From Anaerolineales bacterium (lineage in GTDB: Bacteria; Chloroflexota; Anaerolineae; Anaerolineales; Villigracilaceae), in contig JAICRQ010000218.1 of the NCBI GenBank assembly GCA_025966435.1, positions 1 to 6,203 of the forward strand: a stretch of 6,203 nt of DNA. Direction: 5' to 3'. How positions within the stretch are numbered: position 1 is the stretch's first letter; every line of letters starts with the position of its first letter. The position numbers were made by a program, and so were the translations under genes. Shown in pieces: positions 1-4,816 of this stretch. A model generated the notes under the pieces. It searched no databases. It saw only the letters and a list, made by a program, of their open reading frames with translations, and was not told the DNA's origin.

Positions 1-530
1 CGCAGGATGCCCATCCATAACACATCTGTCCGCCTGCCTTCACGCATCACCTCCTGGCGCGTGCGACCCTCGAGATGAAAGCCGCACTTTTCATAGGACC
101 GCAGGGCGCGGGCGTTGTATTCATGCAAGCCCAGCGACAGACGCTGCACACTCAGTTCAGCAAAAACATATTGCTGGCAGAGCTTCATCATGTCTGTGCC
201 GTACCCTCTGCTCCAGAATTCCCGCTCACCGATGCCAATCCCAACCCAGGCTTCACTGTGGATTAAGTCGATCCATATGCCCAGGAAGCCGATATAACGA
301 TCCTCTTCCAGCGTACGGACGGAAAAGGAATATCGATCCGGCTTAAAGCCTTCTTCTGCCTGCTTCTCAAACCATTCCTTGATCTTCCTCTCGGAATTCA
401 GTAAGGCAGGGTCGCCATCGGCAAGGCGGTGGAACTCGGTGTCGCGCTGCCATTGGACTTCCGCCTTGGCGCGTGTGTCCGGCTCCTCGAGCGTAAGACG
501 TACGAGCTCTCCTCGAAATAGATCTCTCAT
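1..530 (-). CDS. GNAT family N-acetyltransferase (RimJ/RimL-like), 3' end outside window
   Basis: This is the second gene of the GNAT pair. It is open at the left edge, with 176 codons visible, so only a few C-terminal residues should be missing for a family of about 180 residues. The family moves an acetyl group from acetyl-CoA to an amine on a protein N-terminus, a small molecule or an antibiotic; the substrate here cannot be read. Motif A, which binds the CoA pyrophosphate, is visible as SRGYGT at residues 108-112, after the beta strand WVGIGIGE. Motif B follows as HEYNARALRSYEKCGF at 136-151, a typical GNAT C-terminal half. The start is fixed by AGGAGGAG four or so bases upstream (531-540) and by an ATGA overlap with the stop of the preceding GNAT gene, so translation is probably coupled. 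It is soluble, with no signal peptide. The family call is sure; the function is unknown. Confidence 0.9.
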   Translation of the reverse strand, partial: MRDLFRGELVRLTLEEPDTRAKAEVQWQRDTEFHRLADGDPALLNSERKIKEWFEKQAEEGFKPDRYSFSVRTLEEDRYIGFLGIWIDLIHSEAWVGIGIGEREFWSRGYGTDMMKLCQQYVFAELSVQRLSLGLHEYNARALRSYEKCGFHLEGRTRQEVMREGRRTDVLWMGIL

Positions 531-1117
531 CGCTCCTCCTGTACTCTGGACCGGTTCCGCCACTCCTCATTGAGCAAGCCAAACACGTACAGGTCCCAGC
601 GACGCCCGTCACGCTCCAATGCGCTGCGCCGACAAACCTCCTGGGTGAATCCAAACTTTTGCAGCAGTGCAATTGCGCCATCGTTGTATTCCGGCACCAT
701 TGCAGTAACACGAAACAAATTGAGCTCTGCAAATGCAAAACGTAATAGCATTTGCAATGCCTGGGTGCCAAAGCCTTTTCGCCGGTCCTCCGTCGCGCCA
801 ATTCCTAAACGAATCCAGCCATTGCTGTTGGTCCACTCGATCCACTGGATGACAGCCTTGCCGATCAGGCGATCGTCTGCTCTGGCGCGGATCATGAAGT
901 GAAAAAGGTTTTTATTTTCCTCAATTTGCTTTTCCAGCTTTTCATATTGCTTCTTGATCATCGCAGCAGATAATGGTCGCGCAGGATTCGTCTCCATCAG
1001 GCGCATGAAGTCTGAGTCGTGAGTCCATTGAGATTCGACCTGCGGATCTTTCTCGTGGTCAATCGGACCCAGTCGAAGATCCGCGCTTTCAAATAACTGT
1101 GTTTGAATATCTAACAT
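527..1117 (-). CDS. GNAT family N-acetyltransferase (RimJ/RimL-like), first gene of pair
   Basis: The protein has 196 residues and is a cytoplasmic acetyl-CoA dependent acetyltransferase. The acetyl-CoA binding motif A is DRRKGFGTQAL at 111-121, preceded by the strand WIRLGIGA. Motif B is EYNDGAIALLQKFGF at 143-157. The C-terminal strand pair around RRWDLYVFGLL matches the RimJ/RimL group, whose members acetylate ribosomal protein N-termini, other proteins, amino acids or antibiotics; the substrate here is not readable. The start is supported by GGAGG at 1122-1126, four bases before the ATG. Its stop overlaps the start of the next GNAT gene in ATGA. The two proteins are clearly related in domain layout but diverged, which suggests an old tandem duplication. 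No promoter of its own is visible between it and the two terminator-like hairpins just upstream, so expression may depend on read-through from the promoter near 1369-1398. Confidence 0.92.
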   Translation of the reverse strand: MLDIQTQLFESADLRLGPIDHEKDPQVESQWTHDSDFMRLMETNPARPLSAAMIKKQYEKLEKQIEENKNLFHFMIRARADDRLIGKAVIQWIEWTNSNGWIRLGIGATEDRRKGFGTQALQMLLRFAFAELNLFRVTAMVPEYNDGAIALLQKFGFTQEVCRRSALERDGRRWDLYVFGLLNEEWRNRSRVQEER

Positions 1118-1138
1118 CTTGCCTCCAAAATCCTTTGT

Positions 1139-1170
1139 AAAAATAAAACGCCACAGGCTTTACCCGTGGC
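1139..1170 (-). terminator. Terminator-like hairpin II directly upstream of the GNAT operon
   Basis: On the minus strand GCCACGGG (1170-1163) pairs with CCTGTGGC (1157-1150) across the loop TAAAG. This gives 8 pairs, one of them G-U in the minus-strand RNA and a mismatch on the plus strand, so it is built for minus-strand transcription. It is followed at once by GTTTTATTTTTA, a good U-tract. It lies 33 bases before the GNAT start codon and faces transcription entering that gene, which fits an attenuator or a second terminator of the upstream small unit. Confidence 0.65.
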
Positions 1171-1179
1171 ATGTTCGAT

Positions 1180-1215
1180 AAATAAAACCGCCACGGGCGA
1201 GTGCACCGTGGCGGT
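1180..1215 (-). terminator. Intrinsic terminator hairpin I after the small ORF
   Basis: ACCGCCACGG (1215-1206 on the minus strand) pairs perfectly with CCGTGGCGGT (1196-1187) around a 9-base loop, and is followed by TTTATTTATC. The 10-pair GC-rich stem plus U-rich tail is a standard rho-independent terminator for minus-strand transcription. It follows the stop codon of the 29-codon ORF by 23 bases. The core GCCACGG recurs in hairpin II, so the two hairpins can exchange partners. Confidence 0.75.
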
Positions 1216-1238
1216 CATTAGCTTACATTGCGTGTAAA

Positions 1239-1328
1239 TTAATGAGGAGCAGGCGCACTACGCGAATCAAAAACACCACTGGACGTGATGAATGCTTTCG
1301 CTGGGATTGTTGTGATGTTCAAAATCAT
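1239..1328 (-). CDS. Candidate small protein or leader peptide, 29 aa
   Basis: This short ORF is of unknown function: ATG at 1328, TAA at 1239-1241. The peptide begins MILNITTIPAK and ends FDSRSAPAPH, with no clear transmembrane segment or signal peptide. It lies downstream of a good sigma70-like promoter (1369-1398) and ends just before terminator hairpin I. A purine-rich AGAGGAAG (about 1339-1346) is 12 bases from the ATG but about 9 from an adjacent in-frame TTG (1331-1329), so either could be the start. The SD is itself part of a small 5-pair hairpin, TTCCT-AAGAG-AGGAA (1354-1340). It could be a leader peptide controlling the GNAT genes, an independent small protein, or chance coding within a small RNA of roughly 180 bases. 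I cannot separate these from sequence alone. Confidence 0.4.
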   Translation of the reverse strand: MILNITTIPAKAFITSSGVFDSRSAPAPH

Positions 1329-1368
1329 CAACCGTGCGCTTCCTCTCTTAGGAAATTTTAACGTTCGT

Positions 1369-1398
1369 AGTGTAACACGCCATGCAATTTCCCGTCAA
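1369..1398 (-). promoter_or_regulatory. Sigma70-like promoter driving the small ORF and perhaps the GNAT operon
   Basis: On the minus strand TTGACG (1398-1393, 5 of 6 to consensus) is separated by 18 bases from TACACT (1374-1369, 4 of 6). The start of transcription would be near 1362, giving a leader of about 34 bases before the small ORF. The -10 lies within the near-palindrome GTGTTACAC, which could be a repressor site, but nothing else supports that. No equally good promoter lies between here and the GNAT genes. Confidence 0.55.
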
Positions 1399-1434
1399 GT
1401 AGATGAGTGCAAATCTTAATGAAAGGTGGCAGGT

Positions 1435-1872
1435 ATGGTTACTTGGAAAACTGATATTGATACCATTCCTCTTCACACCGTGCTGATCGTTTCCGATCAA
1501 CCCGAGAACGTGGCAATCTGGGATACCCTCTTTAGCCAAAAGAATTGTGTTGTCCTGTCTGAGGCAAACGTGTCTGATGCTTTGCAGAGCGCGCGGCTTA
1601 TTGGTCCTTCCCTGATGTTAATTGATATGAATTTATCCAAATCTGATCGGGCTTTTTTATTAAACGGGCTGCGCGCCACCAGCCGGGGACCTATTCTGAT
1701 GCTTATCACAGCCAACACGGTAGATGAAATCGTCGAAGCCAACCAGGAAGGCGCGGATGAGTGCCTGGTCAAGCCGGTCAATCCGGCGGTGCTGGTCGTC
1801 AAGGCGATGGCATGGCTGGGACATGGTCAACGAAGTGAGCAGGCTCCTGCGGTGCTGGGTGTAACGTTGTAA
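1435..1872 (+). CDS. Stand-alone response regulator receiver (REC) domain protein
   Basis: The protein has 145 residues and is almost entirely one CheY-like receiver domain (about 14-130), with no DNA-binding or enzymatic output domain. The phosphoacceptor is D64 in LMLIDMNL, the switch Thr is T92 in LITA, and the conserved Lys is K113 in LVKPVNP. Of the usual acidic pair at the end of strand 1 only D21 is present (VLIVSDQPEN); the first position is Ser. It would receive phosphate from a histidine kinase and act by protein contact, or as an intermediate in a phosphorelay. No kinase is in the window. I chose ATG 1435, which has GAAAGG eight bases upstream; an in-frame GTG at 1426 would add three residues but has no SD. 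It is the only plus-strand gene, divergent from the small-ORF/GNAT unit and convergent with the lipoprotein gene. Confidence 0.88.
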   Translation: MVTWKTDIDTIPLHTVLIVSDQPENVAIWDTLFSQKNCVVLSEANVSDALQSARLIGPSLMLIDMNLSKSDRAFLLNGLRATSRGPILMLITANTVDEIVEANQEGADECLVKPVNPAVLVVKAMAWLGHGQRSEQAPAVLGVTL

Positions 1873-1909
1873 TTATTCATCTTCTTCTCCTTTCGTTCCT
1901 CCTCCTAAT

Positions 1910-1941
1910 CAACATGCCTGCGCAATTGCGCAGGCATGTTG
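1910..1941. terminator. Perfect 32-base palindrome, bidirectional terminator between convergent genes
   Basis: CAACATGCCTGCGCAA is followed directly by its exact reverse complement, giving 16 pairs in cruciform form, or about 14 with a minimal loop in RNA. It sits 38 bases after the REC stop and 6 bases after the BMP lipoprotein stop, so it can end both transcripts. The tail is moderately T-rich on the plus side (GAGTTCTTATT) and poor on the minus side, so it should work better for the receiver gene. Confidence 0.75.
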
Positions 1942-1946
1942 AGTTC

Positions 1947-2963
1947 TTATTGACCAGTGCTGATCAAACCAGCCTGTAGATCATTTAACGTTTGTTCCAC
2001 GAGCCGCTGCTTACCCGGAGTCAGCAATGTAGGGTCGATGTCACTCAAGCCAAGGGGTGATTGAACAGTCACCCCTCCCTGCCCGCTCACCAGCCCCGGC
2101 CAGGCATTTTGAATCGCTTTGACAATATCCGGCTGGATGGTCATCACCCAACCCGCTGGGCGCTGTTCCGGGGTGACCGCTCCGATCATGTAGGCGCCCG
2201 TCGTGCCAATGTACGTCATAAGATCCGTGGTGGCGATATCGGGATAGAGATAGATCGTCTGCACTTTGTATTGGAGGATCAAAATATCTGCGTAGGCATC
2301 ATAGTTGGCTGGGTCCTCATCCGCACCGATCTCCAGAAATTGCGGATACGTCCAGTTGTAAAAAAAGACCGGACGACAAGTACCACAACTGAATTTCATT
2401 CCAGTAGCATAGGCATTGAGCGCGCGTAGCGCATCGGGGTTGTCCTTCGGGAGCAACATGCCAATGCGATAATCGTCGGTGATCAGCGCGGCCGTATATC
2501 CGGCTAGGAAACCGGCAACATCGGTCTGGGCGTTGTTTCCCAGCACGCTGATATTTCCGCCCGCCGCCACTTCGGGGATGTTGATCGCAAGGAACTGGAC
2601 CTGCGGTGCAGCAGCGGCTAATGCGGCGATACCAGGGTCCGGCGGAAGCGCGATCACTACTTGCAGACCGGGTTCTGCGAGGTCGTCAGCAGTAAAGATA
2701 TTACGGACCTGGAAGCGAAATCCTGATGTCTGTGTGAGGTCATACACTGTTTTCTGGTACAGGTTGGATGTATCCGGGTCAAGGTCAGTGGGAAGGACCA
2801 GGATGGCCAGTGGCGTCGCCGTGGTGGGTGTGAGCGTGGGCGGAACGATTGCCGTGTCTGTCGGCACAGGAGTGGATGTTCCAGCCGCTTCCCCGCTACC
2901 ACAGGCAGTGAGGCTAAGCATAGCTGCGAATCCAACTAAGATAATAATGAATCTTTGACGCAC
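1947..2963 (-). CDS. BMP/PnrA-type substrate-binding lipoprotein
   Basis: The product is a predicted exported lipoprotein of 338 residues. It has a basic start (MRQR), a hydrophobic stretch and the lipobox LTAC with the lipidated Cys at 21. A Thr/Pro-rich linker follows to about residue 52, then a periplasmic-binding-like fold. The segment VAGFLAGYTAALITDDYRIGML is the hallmark of the basic membrane protein family (PnrA, Med, TmpC), whose members bind nucleosides or related solutes for ABC transporters or act as sensors. A CGTC (CxxC) motif at 193-196 is unusual. I chose GTG 2963 because GGAG (2973-2970) lies six bases before it; the upstream in-frame TTG at 2975 contains this SD and would add four residues. 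A TATAAT box lies at 2996-3001. No permease or ATPase gene is adjacent, so the transport partner is elsewhere or absent. The ligand is unknown. Confidence 0.82.
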   Translation of the reverse strand: MRQRFIIILVGFAAMLSLTACGSGEAAGTSTPVPTDTAIVPPTLTPTTATPLAILVLPTDLDPDTSNLYQKTVYDLTQTSGFRFQVRNIFTADDLAEPGLQVVIALPPDPGIAALAAAAPQVQFLAINIPEVAAGGNISVLGNNAQTDVAGFLAGYTAALITDDYRIGMLLPKDNPDALRALNAYATGMKFSCGTCRPVFFYNWTYPQFLEIGADEDPANYDAYADILILQYKVQTIYLYPDIATTDLMTYIGTTGAYMIGAVTPEQRPAGWVMTIQPDIVKAIQNAWPGLVSGQGGVTVQSPLGLSDIDPTLLTPGKQRLVEQTLNDLQAGLISTGQ

Positions 2964-2969
2964 AAGTTT

Positions 2970-2973
2970 CTCC
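2970..2973 (-). promoter_or_regulatory. Ribosome binding site deciding the lipoprotein start
   Basis: GGAG within TTTGGAGAAACTT lies six bases before GTG 2963. The alternative TTG 2975 overlaps this site and has no SD of its own, so the shorter protein is preferred. Confidence 0.6.
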
Positions 2974-2995
2974 AAAGAGAGGGATAACAGCCACG

Positions 2996-3023
2996 ATTAT
3001 ACACGTTGGATGGGGGCAGATAA
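2996..3023 (-). promoter_or_regulatory. Promoter of the BMP lipoprotein gene
   Basis: A perfect TATAAT (3001-2996 on the minus strand) is preceded after 16 bases by a weak -35, TTATCT (3023-3018, 3 of 6). Transcription would start near 2989, giving a leader of about 26 bases. It lies immediately downstream of the terminator of the small heat shock gene, so the lipoprotein gene appears to be its own unit. Confidence 0.5.
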
Positions 3024-3028
3024 CGGCT

Positions 3029-3064
3029 CTGTTAAAGAACCAAGACCGCAGGAATGCGGTCTTG
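3029..3064 (-). terminator. Intrinsic terminator of the small heat shock protein gene
   Basis: CAAGACCGCA (3041-3050) and TGCGGTCTTG (3055-3064) form a perfect 10-pair stem with a four-base loop. On the minus strand it is followed by GTTCTTTAAC, a fair U-tract. It is 22 bases past the stop of the heat shock gene. Confidence 0.75.
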
Positions 3065-3085
3065 CGCTTGAGATGTACTTGTTTC

Positions 3086-3466
3086 TTAGCGGGACTTGAT
3101 TTTGATCTGCTTCGGCCGTGCGGATTCCGCCTTGGGCAGTTTCAGTGTGAGCACACCGTTGGTGATGTCGGCTTCGACGTGCTCGGCATCGATGGGAGCC
3201 GGCAGACGCAGCGTTCGGGTAAACGCGCCGTGAGGCAATTCACGGACGAGATAGCTGCTTTCGTCTGCTTTATATTCACCTTCGATCCGGACGACATCCT
3301 CAAGTACTTGAATATTCAGCTCATCGGCTTGCAGCCCCGGCACGAGCGCAGAAAGGACATAGGCGTCATCTTCCTCGCGGACGTTGATGCCGAGAGTTCC
3401 ATCGCGGTTCTCGGCCCAGCGGCGTGCCATACGGCGGTAGGGATAAGTTTGTAGATAGAATGTCAT
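3086..3466 (-). CDS. Small heat shock protein, Hsp20/alpha-crystallin family
   Basis: The protein has 126 residues and is a cytoplasmic ATP-independent holdase chaperone that binds unfolding proteins and usually forms large oligomers. The alpha-crystallin domain spans about 24-112. It starts at LGINVREEDDAYVLSALVPG and ends with the family signature NGVLTLKLPK at 103-112. The C-terminal IxI motif, used to dock subunits, is IKI at 121-123. The N-terminal arm is short (about 23 residues) and rich in Tyr and Arg, which puts the protein at the short end of the family's usual 130-160. The ATG at 3466 has AGGAGA (3478-3473) six bases upstream. It has its own terminator. I found no CIRCE or HAIR heat-shock operator upstream, so its regulation is not evident. 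The family call is very secure. Confidence 0.96.
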   Translation of the reverse strand: MTFYLQTYPYRRMARRWAENRDGTLGINVREEDDAYVLSALVPGLQADELNIQVLEDVVRIEGEYKADESSYLVRELPHGAFTRTLRLPAPIDAEHVEADITNGVLTLKLPKAESARPKQIKIKSR

Positions 3467-3524
3467 GGCAGGTCTCCTATTATGGGATGTTTAAGTTTTG
3501 AATTACTCCGTAGTTTATTTCGGC

Positions 3525-3530
3525 AGTATA
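3525..3530 (-). promoter_or_regulatory. Possible -10 element of the small heat shock gene
   Basis: TATACT (5 of 6 to TATAAT) lies about 60 bases before the start codon. I see no acceptable -35 at 16-18 bases, nor a sigma32-like pair. The call rests on one box in an AT-rich stretch. Confidence 0.25.
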
Positions 3531-3580
3531 AGAAAAAAGATAAAACCGTGTAGACGTTATATATGAGTCCGAGACGTATT

Positions 3581-3622
3581 TTCAACAATAAACAGGCTGG
3601 CAATCTAATTGCCAGCCTGTTT
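3581..3622 (-). terminator. Intrinsic terminator of the first serine protease gene
   Basis: A 15-pair perfect stem (3590-3604 with 3608-3622, core ACAGGCTGGCAAT) closes on a three-base loop. On the minus strand it is followed by a T-rich run, TTTATTGTTG overlapping the stem base. It lies 24 bases past the protease stop. On the plus strand TTTTCTTT also follows the stem, but there is no plus-strand gene to terminate. Confidence 0.85.
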
Positions 3623-3645
3623 TCTTTACCAATCAGAAATCATTC

Positions 3646-4506
3646 TTATGGAGTGTACATATGCTCGGCAAGCCAGGCAAGCACATCCGCTTGGTCAACA
3701 CGATAGGAAAAATCTGTGCCACGGCACAGCACATTGAGACCAAAGGAGGTCACAGCCACAATCAAGTTCGAGTCGGGATCACCCAGGAACACAGGTCCTC
3801 CAGAGTCGCCATTGCAGGTGCCGCCTTGGTCGCGCCCATTGCCCTGGGTCTGGATGTTGAAACCATCGTTGATCGCGCTTCTGAGATTCGTCAACTTGGA
3901 TTCGGCCATCAACCGCTCGCGGAAGGAAACATTCGGCTTACCGTTCTGTTCCTGGTTCTTGAAGCTGAGCCCATAACCGCTGACAGTGAAGAGCGTCTCG
4001 TGAGTTCCGCGTCTGGTTGCCAGTTGATCGAGTGTGCCAGCCTCGGGCAGCTGCCCATATTCAGATAGAGTAATCGGCTGATCAAGAACGACCAATGCCA
4101 CATCATGTCGATTTGGCAATGGCTGCGGGAAACCATAGTTGTAAATCTCGTCAGAGGTAGCGCAAGTGACACCTAATGTACCGGCGGCACAAAATTCAGG
4201 ATAACCTGTTACCGGATCAATCTCTGTTTCCGGATCAAAGTTAACTCCTGCATCCTGCTGGAAATAAACACGGGCTGTTTCAGCACCTACTACACAATGC
4301 CCGGCGGTCAGGAAGTTATAGGGGTCAAGCAGGGAGCCACTACAACGCCCAATGAACTCGCCATCTTCGTTGTAAAAGACGATCAACCCTACGAACGGGT
4401 GGTCGAAATCCTCCACCCAGTCGCCCGTAATTGCCGCAACCGGGCTGACGGCAATTGCCAGTATGAAAATCACTGAGAATACAGCAAAAACCAGCTTTCT
4501 ATGCAT
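3646..4506 (-). CDS. Secreted chymotrypsin-fold serine protease (S1 family), copy 1
   Basis: The protein has 286 residues and is an extracellular endopeptidase. The signal peptide covers about 1-25 (MHRK, a hydrophobic core, then SPVAA); the likely mature start is ITGDW. The catalytic triad is complete: H70 in LTAGHC, D135 in NRHDVALVVL, S235 in CNGDSGGP. C55/C71 and C231/C261 match the conserved S1 disulfides 42-58 and 191-220; C106 and C115 are an additional pair. The position equivalent to trypsin 189 is G229, so there is no acidic S1 pocket and Arg/Lys specificity is not expected. ATG 4506 has AAGGAGA (about 4520-4514) upstream with good spacing. It is closely related to the protease gene to its right (LDQLATRRGT against LDKLATQRGT), so the two arose by tandem duplication. 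It has its own terminator, so the two are probably separate transcripts. Substrates are unknown. Confidence 0.95.
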   Translation of the reverse strand: MHRKLVFAVFSVIFILAIAVSPVAAITGDWVEDFDHPFVGLIVFYNEDGEFIGRCSGSLLDPYNFLTAGHCVVGAETARVYFQQDAGVNFDPETEIDPVTGYPEFCAAGTLGVTCATSDEIYNYGFPQPLPNRHDVALVVLDQPITLSEYGQLPEAGTLDQLATRRGTHETLFTVSGYGLSFKNQEQNGKPNVSFRERLMAESKLTNLRSAINDGFNIQTQGNGRDQGGTCNGDSGGPVFLGDPDSNLIVAVTSFGLNVLCRGTDFSYRVDQADVLAWLAEHMYTP

Positions 4507-4752
4507 ATTCTTTTCTCCTTAGGATATGGTCTGTACGTTCAAAATTACAAACTGGTTTACGAAGCTCTCTGCGAAACTCACCTCCTTTCGAAGAAATCTA
4601 CAAGTTTACATACAAGTACAGGACAAGAAAAATAACATGAGTACCCTTTGCAAGCATAGTTCCTGAGTTCTGAATATTCTTTCTAAAAAATGCGTCTCGA
4701 AGAGGTTCATTGGATGGCTGTGATCAAGTAAAATAATTAGTTAAGGTTAAAA
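4507..4752 (-). other. Leader and promoter region of protease copy 1, no gene seen
   Basis: This is an AT-rich noncoding stretch between the protease 1 start and the terminator of protease 2. It holds a very strong SD-like sequence, AAAGGAGGTGAG (about 4588-4577 on the minus strand), flanked by CGAAA and TTTCG that can pair. No start codon lies at normal spacing, and it is some 75 bases before the real start. TACAAGT occurs twice 12 bases apart (4599-4605, 4611-4617, plus strand). I could not identify a convincing -35/-10 pair. Confidence 0.4.
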
Positions 4753-4797
4753 AAATAAAGAACTGGCTGATTGGAGCAATCAGCCAGTTCTTTATTT
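4744..4797 (-). terminator. Strong intrinsic terminator of the second serine protease gene
   Basis: A perfect 20-pair stem (4753-4772 with 4778-4797; core GAACTGGCTGATT) closes on a five-base loop. The stem base is A/T-rich and continues on the minus strand into a long T-run (TTCTTTATTTTTTT). It is 20 bases past the protease stop. The symmetric A and T tracts mean it could also stop plus-strand transcription. Confidence 0.92.
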
Positions 4798-4816
4798 ATA
4801 GATTGATGTCGTCAGT

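Noticed and set aside
1829..1882. Minus-strand mini-ORF (17 codons) behind a purine-rich SD-like tract, antisense to the end of the receiver gene
   Set aside because: It is very short, lies inside a confident coding region on the other strand, and the purine tract is just the complement of a pyrimidine-rich spacer.
3479..3580. Heat-shock operator (CIRCE or HAIR) or sigma32 promoter upstream of the Hsp20 gene
   Set aside because: None of the inverted repeats or sigma32 boxes could be found; only an isolated TATACT is present.
4519..4581. 20-codon GTG-start ORF in the protease 1 leader whose stop touches the protease SD
   Set aside because: The GTG lies inside the SD-like sequence itself, leaving no room for ribosome binding, and no other in-frame start follows the upstream stop.
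4599..4617. Direct repeat TACAAGT twice, 12 bases apart, as a possible regulator site
   Set aside because: Only two short copies in AT-rich DNA, with no promoter boxes that would place them in a regulatory position.
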